64,000 nt of DNA from Trichoplax sp. H2 (Eukaryota > Placozoa > Uniplacotomia > Trichoplacea): positions 34,149 through 98,148 of the forward strand of contig NOWV01000237.1 in assembly GCA_003344405.1 (NCBI GenBank), in the 5' to 3' direction. Below the pieces are notes generated by a model. It made no database searches and was not told the DNA's origin. It worked only from the letters and a program-made list of their open reading frames with translations. Shown in pieces: positions 37,701 to 49,678 of the stretch; position 1 is the first letter of the stretch; every line of letters begins with the position of its first letter. Position numbers and translations under genes: made by a program.

Positions 37701-40700
37701 TAAAGCATCAAAGAGCGATCAATGAATTGCTTCGCTGTAAAATCAATCGATCAACTTTCATCCATGTAAAAGTGGTAAAATATTGTCTCTACTACAACAA
37801 TCTTTCACGTGTGGAGTAGCCACAACGGATGTCAGAAGAGATTGAGTAAAAATAATGTTGACGGCATAACACGGGTGTAAAAAATCATCCAACTCAAAGT
37901 AGCGATAGAGAAGATGGTGAAAACTACCATCCAAGTTATTTTGACCATTTCTAAACATGGTCCAAATAATATTGCCCAATCTAATTTCAATTGCAAATTG
38001 GACTAGGACAACAGGCGGATAAATGAAACTATCCAAAATCGAATCCACATTGGAATTGGATTGAGCTAACTACAAGCCAATGTTACATGATGGCTTTGAA
38101 ACTAGTTCTTGATATCAATTAAGACGATAACACAAAATAAAGTCTAATTCTATGCCAATTTGGGTGTAAAATCAATCTAAAATGTTGTTGATGTAGTAAT
38201 CCTAGTCTGATAGGAAAGAATAATATTACACATGTGAAAGATATCCATTGCTTCCTTTTCTCTTCTTTTGGGGGGGGGGGCAAAGTTCAATAGTAATTGC
38301 AACTATTATTCCTATTTTTAGACGATTTTAGCGAAATCTTTTTCTCTAATAATTTATTGCTATCAACAAGAGCATTGGATTTTGACTTTTCCATCACCTT
38401 GATTAGGAAAATCCCTACTACGCGTACTCCACTCTTGGCCATTTTATTTTTCTTCCATTGGCAGTAAATATAGGATTAAAGGGGGGGAAAAAAAAATGGG
38501 AAAACTAAAGGCAGCCTAAGTCGTCATAATAGCAATTCAAATGAAAATACTACGTACTATTTTATCATGAAGACTTTATTGATGTTGAAATCAATAGATC
38601 CGACAAGAGTAATACAGCAGGGATATAAAGGAAAAGTAAGAAAATGCCATTTTATTTTCCGCTTTTTCATTTCGGGGGGGGGATGTCGACATGATTGCTG
38701 TATTAGAATGCGATCTTTTCTATCAATGAGAAAATCATCCATCACCATGATTATGAAATATTAAAATGGTGTAAAAGTCAATCATTGGTTGTTTTCCTAT
38801 CAAGTGGGTTAAAGATATTGAAAGTTGCTTTTACTGTTGATGTTTTTTCAAAGGCCGATATAGCACTACTGTTGTATGTAGGTGTACTATTTTTTTTTTC
38901 TCTGCGAGACAATTACTGTCGATAAAAGGGTTAAAAAACGAAAGAGAAAGGAACTGGCTATCCACCACTCTCTATCTCTGATCAAGGTAGTAGAAGGCCA
39001 ATCTAAAATAAAAGCCTTGACGACTGAAAGATGATGGGGATAGGAGGGCAGTATTTTTCAAAAGTGTGCCTAGAGGCTCGGGTAGAAAATTGGAAAAATT
39101 GGGCATAGACATTTTCTCTGTATGAAAATCATTTTGTATGTGATGTCTAGAATGAGTATCGTTGTTGATCAGTAGGAGTTCAATCTTTTTCGATCTGTTT
39201 ACCCTTGTCAATGGAATAGTAGAATAGGGGTAAGGGGGAATATTCAAGAAAAATACATACAACAACCGTTAAGAGAGAGAGAGGAAAAAAAAAACCCCCT
39301 GGATCGAAACAGTGGACCCCAACAGGGAAATGAAGATTGGAATACCCTTTCTTTTGGTGCGTTTCTATGCCATCATGTCTGACTATAACCTTTTTTGGGG
39401 GTGATTAAAGTAGACTATTGGACATGAATCAGTAGACACAGTTGATAGAATGGATTGAGAGCATTACCAAGGTGAAATCAACATCTTTCACAAGTGATTG
39501 GGGAAAGGATTTAGCGTTATGTTGTGGACTTACCCTGACGGTATTTAATGCACTGTTGAGTTCAGCAACAGAAAATGCTTTACCACTGGATGGATTGGGC
39601 ACGTAAGTGGATGCTGCTGCTTCATCACTTTTACTGTCATAATTTGCTATCGGTGCACGACCAACTGAAAATGGAGAACGATTTCGATGAGATCTTGCTA
39701 GCGATGGCATATTGGCAGGCCTTGTTCGATGATTGCTATTGGCCGTGTTGAGTAATGGTGGTGGTGCGCCTGGCGGTGGATGGCCACCGTTGGAATTGCG
39801 CTGTTGCTGTTGTTGCCAATTTTGTAATTTCCACGTTGGTGAAGCATTACCAGCATGATTCCAATTGCCACTAATAGGATTGGTGGTGATATTTTTATTC
39901 TGCATACTACCGACAGCGTTGACAACGGAAGGTGGAAATGGTTTACGCCGTTGTCCAGGTGGAACTCGTCGATGATTGTGCTGTTGCTGGTGTTGGCTAA
40001 CGACCAAGGGTGAAAATTGCGTCAAATGTGCTGGATTATTTAAGGACGATGATGACGATGATGATGGCGGCGTTGCTGTATAAGGAAATGCATGATTAGT
40101 GTTGTTATTATTGCTATTATGATGATGATGATGATGATTATGATTAGGATTGCTGTTGCTACTGCTACTACCACTACCATGATTGCTGCTATTGCTGTTA
40201 TGGCGGCTATGCTGATTGGAAGTGATGGTTGGATTAACTACGGCAGCGCTTGCAGTTGGCCCAGTGGTCGCGTTGTCATCGCCAGCAGTAGACCAATAAG
40301 TTGGCATTGAAGAATCGAGTAAAGCAGTGGAAGTAAATGGTGTTGCAGCATCGTTGTGCTTGTTGCTATTGCTATTGGCATGATGATTGCTGTTATTATT
40401 ATTATTGCCAGTGGTATTGGCGCTGGAGTTATTGCTACCACTGGTGGCAGAAATCGTCTCGACAGCGGTCGGAGACGATGTCGTTGTGCTATTTTGCATA
40501 GCCACTAAAGGATAGTGATGACGAGGACTTGGATTGCTACGATGATGGTGTGGACTGCCACTTTCCAGTTCTCTTGCTTGAATGTCGATCGTCAATGCAG
40601 TCTTGTGTTGGCGATCGATTGGTTGTGGATCACTACTTGTAGGATGATTTGGATCAATTGGCGATGAATCAATACTGGAGTCGATAATCATACAATGAAT

Positions 40701-40871
40701 TGTTTGATTTGGCCAAAGAGGAATTTCACTTGCAGTACAAGGTATTTCGGTTGAAATGGCGCTTTGCTTTTTCTTGCCAACAAGAAATGATAGTGAATGG
40801 ATTGTCTGATAGGAATGATGATAATTTCTTTCTGTTATGACTGTGCTATTTCTTTGACTAGGATCGGACAT
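28754..40871 (-). CDS. CPEB: Cytoplasmic polyadenylation element-binding protein, CPEB2/3/4 (Orb2) type
   Basis: Binds U-rich elements in mRNA 3' UTRs and switches translation off or on. Eight exons join in phase: 39534-40871, 31225-31312, 30148-30342, 29956-30045, 29705-29823, 29481-29595, 29187-29368 and 28754-28981, for 784 aa. The first exon (446 aa) is low-complexity, rich in Asn, Ser, His and Gln, with an H6 run, Q5 and polyproline. RRM1 starts near residue 525 with KVFVGGLPPDID, RRM2 near 633 with KTIFVGGVPRPL. The C-terminal ZZ-type zinc domain (about 720-775) has the Cys/His series of CDHC, RCGGKFAPFFC, VTC, YYC, HCW, NH and FH, and ends in VPFRWS, the hallmark of the CPEB2-4 branch rather than CPEB1. 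The first coding intron is 8.2 kb; the others are about 100-900 bp. Start: first ATG of the long exon, no upstream in-frame alternative chosen. Confidence 0.96.
32600..33180 (+). repeat. Degenerate tandem repeat in CPEB intron 1
   Basis: About four diverged units of 100-130 bp, each starting near AATTGACCATTG or AATT(T/G)ACCATT, then CTTAGTCCT, AATAxCCA and CAAGTCTGATAT. First units near 32605 and 32870, then 32967 and 33100. Conservation between units is low. Confidence 0.5.
34860..35800 (+). repeat. Nine-unit degenerate minisatellite in CPEB intron 1
   Basis: The core GGTAAGGTAGCCGATA recurs near 34893, 34986, 35096, 35180, 35300, 35421, 35537, 35658 and 35774, settling to a 116-121 bp period. 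Each core is preceded by ATTCATCAGTCCCATTGGATG and followed by a T-rich tract, then TTGGCCTTCCATGTC. No unit-spanning open frame exists, so it is non-coding. Confidence 0.85.
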
Positions 40872-41616
40872 GGAAGAAATCCTCCAATCTGTTCCATCAG
40901 TTTGAACGTGGAGAGAGAGAGAGAAAAAAATACAATATTAATTTCTACGTCCACATTGATGGACTAGCTAAAGGTACGCGCATTGTTACAGTTAATTAAT
41001 CCATCTCGATTTGGTGTGTGTATGACATATAGACATTGATCGATAGTTTATGCAAGAACAAGTGGAAGGAGAGAGAGTGAATAACAAGTCGCCCCCCTCC
41101 CAAAAATGAAGATCATCTCCATTTTTAAAAATGCAACAAAAACGCTCAACAGAAGATCCTCCAGTACAGTAGTGCATTTTGGGGGTTGCTTGGCAAGATG
41201 TTGTATCAAGTTATGGCGTGGATCAACAATAAAAGTGAGAAAAAGTCATACCGTATGTACAGTACAAGTGGATGACGATTGTATAAACTGGAGAGAAAAA
41301 GCCACTTGACGACTAATGGATGTATAGTCAATGAAACGGCTTATACCTCGAGGAATGACAAGATAGTCATGATCGGCTGCATTACAAGATTGGATGGCGA
41401 CATGAGAATTGAATGATCCAGTTGGGGTACTGTGCGATCATGTTGGTATTGTATGACAGAATTGCTGTCCATTTCACAGCTGGTGTTTTTTATTGGATCC
41501 ATGAGTAGCGCGCACCTCCAATCGATTGATGGATGTTATTTGTCTACTAGATTAGGAATTTACGACAACTGTCGATCGTCCAACTGGTATTCAAGCATCA
41601 AGACTACTTGGTCAAT

Positions 41617-44600
41617 GTGGACTAGGGTATGATGATGATGATCAACCGATGATTGATTATCACTTTCTCACTCTCTCTCTTGTCCCCCCTCGGCATGTCC
41701 AAGACTGTCATGGCAGTATTGCCGAAAATGGTCGGCGTAGACGGCTACAAGACACTACTATCATCGATCCTCTCGACTTGAAAAAATGAATGTGCTATGA
41801 CAAGTGGAAAGTGCGACAGCTCGTCGACTGTATGCATCGATTGCTCAACGCCAACTGGGACAAAAAAATGAAGAGAAAGGGAGAGAAAAAAAAAAAAGAT
41901 TGAAAACATGACACAAGAATGATCCAATGGCCAGTTGGATGGGAAGCGCATACCTAGACCGTATTGATTTGCTAGCGTCCCCAAGCCAATGGATGTTGAT
42001 CTCCGTAATAGGAGGAGAGCAATTGCGTTGTTGAAAGCGTTGGAAATGGCCGCGTCTCCACTCAACTCTCTCTCTCCCTCGACCGACGATGTAAATCAAT
42101 TGAATGCAAGACACCAAGTAGGAAAATGCCAATGTGAAGTTTGAAAGATAGCAGGTGCGTTTAAATATTCTTCCAATTAATGAAACAACAAAACAAAGAA
42201 ATGGAGAATCATTTTTATATTTCCAAGCTGGATTGGAAATTGAAGAGGGTTATTATTATTTTCAATTTGCAGTATTGTATGTTGAGGTGGAGCCAATGGC
42301 AGTGGCCAGCGCTAGTCACATGATGCATGCAGTCTAGTTTCAACAATAGCCTGGCCAGCAAATCATCTGTGACAGCAGTAGGCTCTCATTCATTATGACG
42401 ATTGGACTCTACTGGCGCTTACAGTGGTTGCTACTGTAAGAAATGGATACCAGCGTAAGGCTGCGTCTACAGTCTGCAGTCCAGGACTGTAGGCCACAGT
42501 ACTTGGACATGGGACATCTTCTATTTTTAGCACAGGCCAATCTTTTGTTCAACACCACTGGCTGAATGAGGCGACACATCCCAGTTTTGTACCATACCGT
42601 ACTACAGTGTCTTATACTGTACAGTAGACACGCGTACTGTAAAAAGTGCAAGGAAATCCAATTCATTTTGCACCACATGATGGATAAATCCGATCAGCTT
42701 CCATTGCATTTTCTCCTTGACCAATCCAATTTGCATTCCCCTTGCAATGCCTAAGTCCATACAGAGAGTACCGTAGACCATTGACCTAGTTTAGCCTTGA
42801 TTCAACAAACACAAGTTGGATTTCTTTCTTCCTGCTCTGCCAATTCATCCCACCACTCTACCGTGGACAGTACTGTCAACGCATGACGCACTACAGTACT
42901 ATATACTGTAGCAACCCCAAATCCAGCTGATTGCTCCTTGTCAGCTGTCAGACCTAAAGAACAAAATGAAATGGTTCACCCAATTTTCTCATGCAATCAC
43001 GTGATACAGGCATCAATGGCCAGGACAGTCATGCTGATAATGCATGACGGTCTGTCCAAGGCAACACAAAGAAAGAAGAAAATCTTCTTCTAAATACATC
43101 CATCATCATCATCAATCCAGTCGATATCCCTTGCAAAAGGAATCAATCCACTCCATTGGACATAGCACAACACATTACTCCAAGAAAGAGAAAAGGCCAT
43201 CTACAATAGACTTCCATTGACTGTCAGTCAAAACCCATTGATGGCCGGCCATCCAACGTCAGCAATGGAGAAAATGACGGACGCTCAACTTACTGCTGAT
43301 CAAAGCCAAACAGTCAAGCATGGCCATCATCTACTATCACATAGGTCGCTATCCGTATGGCACAGAATACTCGGTATTTTAAAAAGCTTCACAATAACAA
43401 GATAGACCGGACATAACCCATGCCGCCGTCAATGCAATACGCAAGGACAATATACGCTCGGCTACCACAGTACTGTATTCATCAACTGGACAGTAATCAT
43501 CACAACAATTATTCTTCTTCATTCAATAGCACAATAACTCATCCAATGCTATCTTCTCCTTTCGTTGTTCAAATCACAACACTTCAACTGAATGTTGCCT
43601 TGAATAATGTACCATGATCGATATCACTTAGTCCATGCAGCTCCATTCATCCAGCGTAAACTGTAATACATCGCATAACAACGTGCACTTGCTGCTTAGC
43701 AAGCAGCCATACATCGCATATTCTATAGTACTCCTTTCTTTGCTTAGCAAGCAGCCATACATCGCTTATTCTACAGTACTCCTTTCTCTCGTCGTAAACT
43801 GTGATACATCGCACAACAACGTGCACTCGCTGCTTAGCAAGCAGCCATACATCGCATATTCTATAGTACTCCTTTCTTTGCTTAGCAAGCAGCCATACAT
43901 CGCTTATTCTACAGTACTCCTTTCTCTCGTCGTAAACTGTAATACATCGCACAACAACGTGCACTCGCTGCTTAGCAAGCAGCCATACATCGCATATTCT
44001 ATAGTACTCCTTTCTTTGCTTAGCAAGCAGCCATACATCGCTTATTCTACAGTACTCCTTTCTCTCGTCGTAAACTGTAATACATCGCACAACAACGTGC
44101 ACTCGCTGCTTAGCAAACTGCACCTTTATACTGTACTGTTGTTTTCGTCAACCCGTGATGTTCTTCATTGTCAACAATAGGCGTAAGTGAAAGTGATATT
44201 AAAGCATCGTCATAGGCCGATATCGAAAGCAGAAAGGGAGCGTTTTGTTCTGCTAACAGTTGACTCCAAGAAGCTGCAAATAGTCGTCGATCTTCACCTT
44301 GTAAATTATCTTTCTTGCCACTACTTTCCTATAATCGGATACGTATTTTACTGCGAGACATTCATCCAATTTTTTATATACTGTACAGCACAGACTACTA
44401 AAAGAAGGGAAAGGATGTACCGTTGTGCAGTAATAGGTACTGTTTCATGAATGACTGTACCCGACTACGCGTATTAGCATACACAGTATACGAGAACTTG
44501 AACGACTAACTATCTGGTCTTTTACTTCAATTATCAACTAACATTAGCCAATCAATGATTCTATTCATGATAGCAATCAATTCACGTATAGCTATTCTAG

Positions 44601-46601
44601 ACTAGGACTGTGTCGTAGGATTCGAATAGAAATGTTCTCCTGCATACAGGAGACCACTGATAAGCTGAAGCTTTTACAAATAAGCTCATCATCAATCTCT
44701 TGCAAATGATAGGCCTAGTACAATGACTAGAAATTTGTATTGCACGACTTTATGAATTTTAAAGTCATTGATAATGACAATAAAGTACATGTATACGTAT
44801 ACTTGTAACATTGTAAGATCATTGCCACAATCTTATTCCAATCTTTAACCTGAACATAACTGAGTGTCGTCGATCTGAGAAAGGTTCGGAAGTGTGCAGT
44901 CCACTCTTTATTCCGAGTAGCCTTCCCACAAGTGATCGATATACACTAGATATTATAGACGTATGAGTATTACTAAATTACTAGCCAATGTGGCAATACA
45001 ACTGCGGTATTGGTATTATACGATGATCATATCAGTTAGGCAGCTATGCAGTTTATTTGCCCTAATGCCTACAACGTTACAAGTCTATCACAACAGGTTG
45101 TAGCGTAGCAAAGTAGGATTGTAAAGCTTCTCTTAGACTATAGTTCATTGATAAGTGAAGCAGTTTCTTCTTACCTGTATACTGTAGCTCTCATTGCTTC
45201 ATTGATTGTTACACAAGCATGCAATGGTTGTCATCATATTAGATAGAGTAATCTCTCAACTGTCTAATTTTCAACCATGATGCAGCAAGTTAGGAAACCG
45301 CTATATCTATTCTTGATGATGGCTTAAGCTGCTCATTTTAGAACTAAATCATAAGCGCCAATACAACACTTGTGCTTATTGCATGTCGATTGAATCTTTA
45401 AAGGGTCCAAATTGACTGCAGTATTCTGCTACAAAATCGATTCAATCGTATACATGAATAATAGCACAGGTAGTTGAGGTAATGTAGCTTATGGTCTGAT
45501 AAAGAGTTGGTATAAAACATTTAGTAAGAGACAGGTTTTTATGGATGAGCAAGATGAGCTGAGAGTACGAAAGTGAATCATTCAAAGAGTCAATGTACAG
45601 TGAACTAGAATACCTGCACAGAACTAATTGCTGCTAACGTCTGATTAGCCACTACTACAGTAGCCAAGTTATTTCTCTGTGATATGACTCGGAGTCGAAA
45701 TCGCGCAGCCTTCAAGCCTTTCTGAAATGGGTAAATCGATATCCATAGCCAGGCCATCGACATTACTAAACTCTATTCAAGTGCCTAACTGATTGATTGG
45801 TATATTCGTAATTAAGCTATTGGAAAAATTATCCCAATGGATTTACCATCAGACTGCTTGCTAAAACTACGTTTCTTCAGTACTCTTAGATGGCAGTGTT
45901 TTTGTATTGTAATTAAGCTACATAAAGCTTAACAGTACTCATACAGTATACCAGTATTACTTGTTGGAGTTTCTTACAGTGGCATCGATGTGATTATAGT
46001 TAGTTAGTTAGTTAGTTCTAGATTTCGTCCCACCAAAATATGTATCTCTACTCTCTAGTCATCAAAAAATGAATCAATAGAAGCAACCTGATGCGCGATA
46101 TCAATTATGGTGCAGGTACCACAAATTGAGTGCACTGCCACAAAACATCGAGGTTAACGCAAACGCAGAGTAAAGGCATTTTAGCTGGTAGCAATTTCGC
46201 CAGAGCGAAGCAAGTAAAACTAAAATTCCTTACAAACCCGAGGAATATGGTTAAGATGTCTTCAACGTTGTACTTTTATTGATTATTAAGAATCCACGAC
46301 AGCGGCTATCAGGCAGAATGGATGTGAGTTAAAGTGCACCTTCATTATTTCCAATTGTACTACTGCATACTCGGAATGAGTATTGCTGATGCTCGACTGA
46401 AGAGGTCTCTACAAATATGCGTACAGTCACTGTGAAAATCTGACCGTCGTCTTTAAATTCAGCCGGATTCCAGTATCGACTTACCACGACTGCGAAATGT
46501 AAAACTAAAAATTGACAGTATGCTTTTACAGTACTATACTCGCGGCGTGTTGATTGATTCTGTTAGTCTTGCAAAGGTAAATCCGGTTGTTTCCATGATT
46601 G
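41617..46601 (+). repeat. Duplicated block, copy A (left of gap)
   Basis: Runs from GTGGACTAGGGTATGATG at 41617 to the end of the contig at the N gap. It aligns along its whole length, in the same order and orientation, with 46622-52182, with a few percent substitutions and several indels. Because the left contig ends inside the match and the right contig begins inside it, the two blocks look like overlapping contig ends from two haplotypes rather than a true tandem duplication. Confidence 0.9.
43656..44115 (+). repeat. Minisatellite with 138-bp higher-order unit (copy A)
   Basis: GTAAACTGTRATACATCGC recurs at 43656, 43794, 43932 and 44070, exactly 138 bp apart. Each 138-bp unit is a 90-bp module plus a 48-bp module, which share TTAGCAAGCAGCCATACATCGC. 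Both lengths are multiples of three, so several frames stay open on both strands without implying a protein. Confidence 0.95.
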
Positions 46602-46621
46602 NNNNNNNNNNNNNNNNNNNN
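46602..46621. other. Assembly gap (20 N)
   Basis: Twenty Ns, a placeholder size. The flanking contig ends overlap in sequence by about 5 kb (see blocks A and B). Confidence 0.99.
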
Positions 46622-47283
46622 GTGGACTAGGGTATGATGATGATGATCAACCGATAATGGATGATCACTTTCTCACTCTCTCTCTCTCTCTCTCTCTTGT
46701 CCCCCCGGCATGTCCAAGACTGTCATGGCAGTATTGGCTAAAATGGTCGGCGTAGACGGCTACAAGACACTACTATGATCGATCCTCTCCACTTGAAAAA
46801 ATGAATGTGCTATGACAAGTGGAAAGTGCGACAGCTCGTCGACTGTATGCATCGATTGCTGAACACCAACTGGGACAAAAAAATGAAGAGAAAGGGAAAA
46901 AAAAAAAAGAATTGAAAACATGACACAAGAATGAATTGCACACATGGATGATCCAATGGCCAGTTGGATGGTAAGCGCATACCTAGACCGTATTGATTTG
47001 CTAGCGTCCCCAAGCCAATGGATGTTGATCTCCGTAATAGGAGGAGAGCAATTGCGTTGTTGAAAACGTTGGAAATGGCCGCGTCTCCACTCAACTCTCT
47101 CTCTCCCTCGACCGACGATGTAAATCAATTGAATGCAAGACACCAAGTAGGAAAATGCCAATGTGAAGTTTCCAAGATAGCAGGTGCGTTTAAATATTCT
47201 TCCAATTAATGAAACAACAAAACAAAGAAATGGAGAATCATTTTTATATTTACAAGCTGGATTGGAAATTGAAGAGGCTTATT

Positions 47284-47815
47284 TTCAATTTGCAGTATTG
47301 TATGTTGAGGAGCCAATGGCAGTGGCCAGCGCTAGTCACATGATACAGGCAGTCTAGTTTCAACAATAGCCTGGCCAGTAAATCATCTGTGACAGCAGTA
47401 GGCTCTCATTCATTATGACGATTGGATCCTACTGGCGCTTACAGTGGTTGGTACTGTAAGAAATGGATACCAGCGTAACGCTGCGTCTACAGTCTGCAGT
47501 CCAGGACTGTAGACCACAGTACTGGACATAGGACACCTTCTATTTTTAGCACAGGGCTATTTTCAATTTCCTGGTATTGTATGTTGAGGTGGAGCCAATG
47601 GCAGTGGCCAGCGCTAGTCACATGATGCATGCAGTCCAGGTTCAACAATAGCCTGGCCAGCAAATCATCTGTGACAGCAGTAGGCTCTCATTCATCATGA
47701 CGATTGGATCTTACTGGCACTTACAGTGGTTGGTACTGTAAGAAACGGAGTGCAGGACTGTAGACCACAGTACTGTACTGTACATGGGACACCTTCTATT
47801 TTTAGCACAGGCCAA
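47284..47815 (+). repeat. Internal tandem duplication present only in copy B
   Basis: A segment beginning TTTTCAATTT and continuing GTATTGTATGTTGAGG is present at about 47284 and again at about 47568, each ending with CTATTTTTAGCACAGG. Copy A has a single version at about 42260-42541. Confidence 0.8.
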
Positions 47816-49183
47816 TCTTTTGTTCAATGCTATCCAATTTCAATTCCCCTTGCAATGCCTAAGTCCATACAGAGAGTACCGTAGACCATTAACCTAGTTT
47901 AGCCTTAATTCAACGGACACAAGTTGGATTTCTTTCACCTTGCTCTGCCAATTCATCCCACCACTCTACCGTGGACAGTACACGCATGACGCGCTACAGT
48001 ACTATATACTGTAGCAACCCCAAATCCAGCTGATTGCTCCTTGTCAGCTGTCAGACCGAAAGAACAAAACGAAATGGTTCACCCAATTTTCTCAAGCAAT
48101 CACGTGACACAGACGTCAATGGCCAGGACAATCATGCTGATAATGCTTTACGGTCTGTCCAAGGCAACACAAAGAAAGAAAGGAAAGAAAGAATAAAATC
48201 TTCTTCTCAATACATCCATCATCATCAATCTAGTCGATATCCCTTGCAAAAGGAATCAATCCACTCCATTAGACATAGCACAACACATTACTCCAAGAAA
48301 GAGAAAAGGCCATCTACAATAGACTTCCATTGACTGTCAGTCAAAACCCATTGATGGCCGGCCATCCAACGTCAGCAATGGAGAAAATGACGGACGCTCA
48401 ACTTACTGCTGATCAAAGCCAAACAGTCAAGCATGGCCATCATCTACTATCACATAGGTCGCTATCCGTATAGCACAGAATACTCGTATTTTAAAAAGCT
48501 TCACCATAACAAGATAGACCGGACATAACCCATGCCGCCGTCAATGCAATACGCAAGGACAATATACGCTCGGCTACCACAGTACTGTATTCATCTGCAT
48601 CAACTGGACAGTAATCATCACAACAATTATTATTCATTCAATAGCACAATAACTCATCCAATGCTATCTTCTCGTTTCGTTGTTAAAGTCACAACACTTC
48701 AACTGAATGTTGCCTTGAATGATGTACCATGATCGATATCACTTAGATATCACTTAGTCCATGCAGCTCCATTCATCCAGCGTATATTGAAATACGACTG
48801 GACGTACTGTATAATAATCATTATCATCGATACGCTTGATCTTCGATACTCTACTGTACAAGTCATCGTCATGCTTTCATCCATGATGTACTATTCATTC
48901 TGTCATTATAAGCGCTTCTCGAACTTGGGCAACAACTCTACATCCAAATACAGTACGTACACAGACTGCGGATAAAAGTATAACCAAGCCTATCGTACTT
49001 CACCAATATCAACATACAGTAGATTAAACTTCAAAGTTGATGACAACAATTAGGATAATCATGCCTTAACTGTAGTGAAAATACGTTCTTGCAACCGCAC
49101 GCAGGCGTAGGAATTGTTGTCAATCTAGCCATCGACTTGACCGATGAATCATTTCAATCAATGGCGAGATACGATCAAGACAT

Positions 49184-49678
49184 ACATCGCATATTCCACA
49201 GTACTCTTTTCTCTCGTCGTAAACTGTAATACATCGCATAACAACGTGCACTCGGTGCCTAGCAAGCAGCCATGCATCGCATATTCTACAGTACTCTTTT
49301 CTCTCGTCGTAAACTGTAATACATCGCACAACAACGTGCACTCGGTGCCTAGCAAGCAGCCATGCATCGCATATTCTACAGTACTCCTTTCTCTCGTTGT
49401 AAACTGTAATACATCGCATAACAACGTACACTCGGTGCCTAGCAAGCAGCCATACATCGCATATTCTACAGTACTCTTTTCTCTCGTCGTAAACTGTAAC
49501 ACATCGCATAACAACGTGCACTCGCTGCTTAGCAAGCAGCCATACATCGCATATTCTATAGTACTCCTTTCTTTGCCTAGCAAGCAGCCATACATCGCAT
49601 ATTCTACAGTACTCCTTTCTCTCATCGTAAACTGTAATACATCGCACAACAACGTGCACTCGCTGCTTAGCAAACTGC
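49184..49678 (+). repeat. Minisatellite, mainly 90-bp units (copy B)
   Basis: The same GTAAACTGTAA anchor lies at 49219, 49309, 49399, 49489 and 49627, so spacings are 90, 90, 90 and 138. Copy A has 138 three times. The array has thus been remodelled between the two copies by gain or loss of the 48-bp module. Confidence 0.95.

Noticed and set aside
40092-40441. Frames overlapping the CPEB first exon in other phases
   Set aside because: Shadows of the low-complexity CPEB coding sequence; Met/Ile/Thr-rich by base composition.
43635-44180. Open frames of 158-181 aa on both strands of the copy A minisatellite
   Set aside because: The 90- and 48-bp modules are multiples of three and lack stops in several frames; both strands stay open equally, which fits a repeat rather than a protein.
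44130-44330. Minus-strand frame opposite the suspected exon (SAYDDALISLSLTPIV)
   Set aside because: Looked protein-like, but all four differences between copies A and B change amino acids and a 10-bp indel breaks the frame; the plus strand fits better.
46330-46500. Minus-strand frame in copy A reading SRYWNPAEFKDDGQIFTV
   Set aside because: The equivalent in copy B has an in-frame stop and a 2-bp frameshift, so no constraint is visible.
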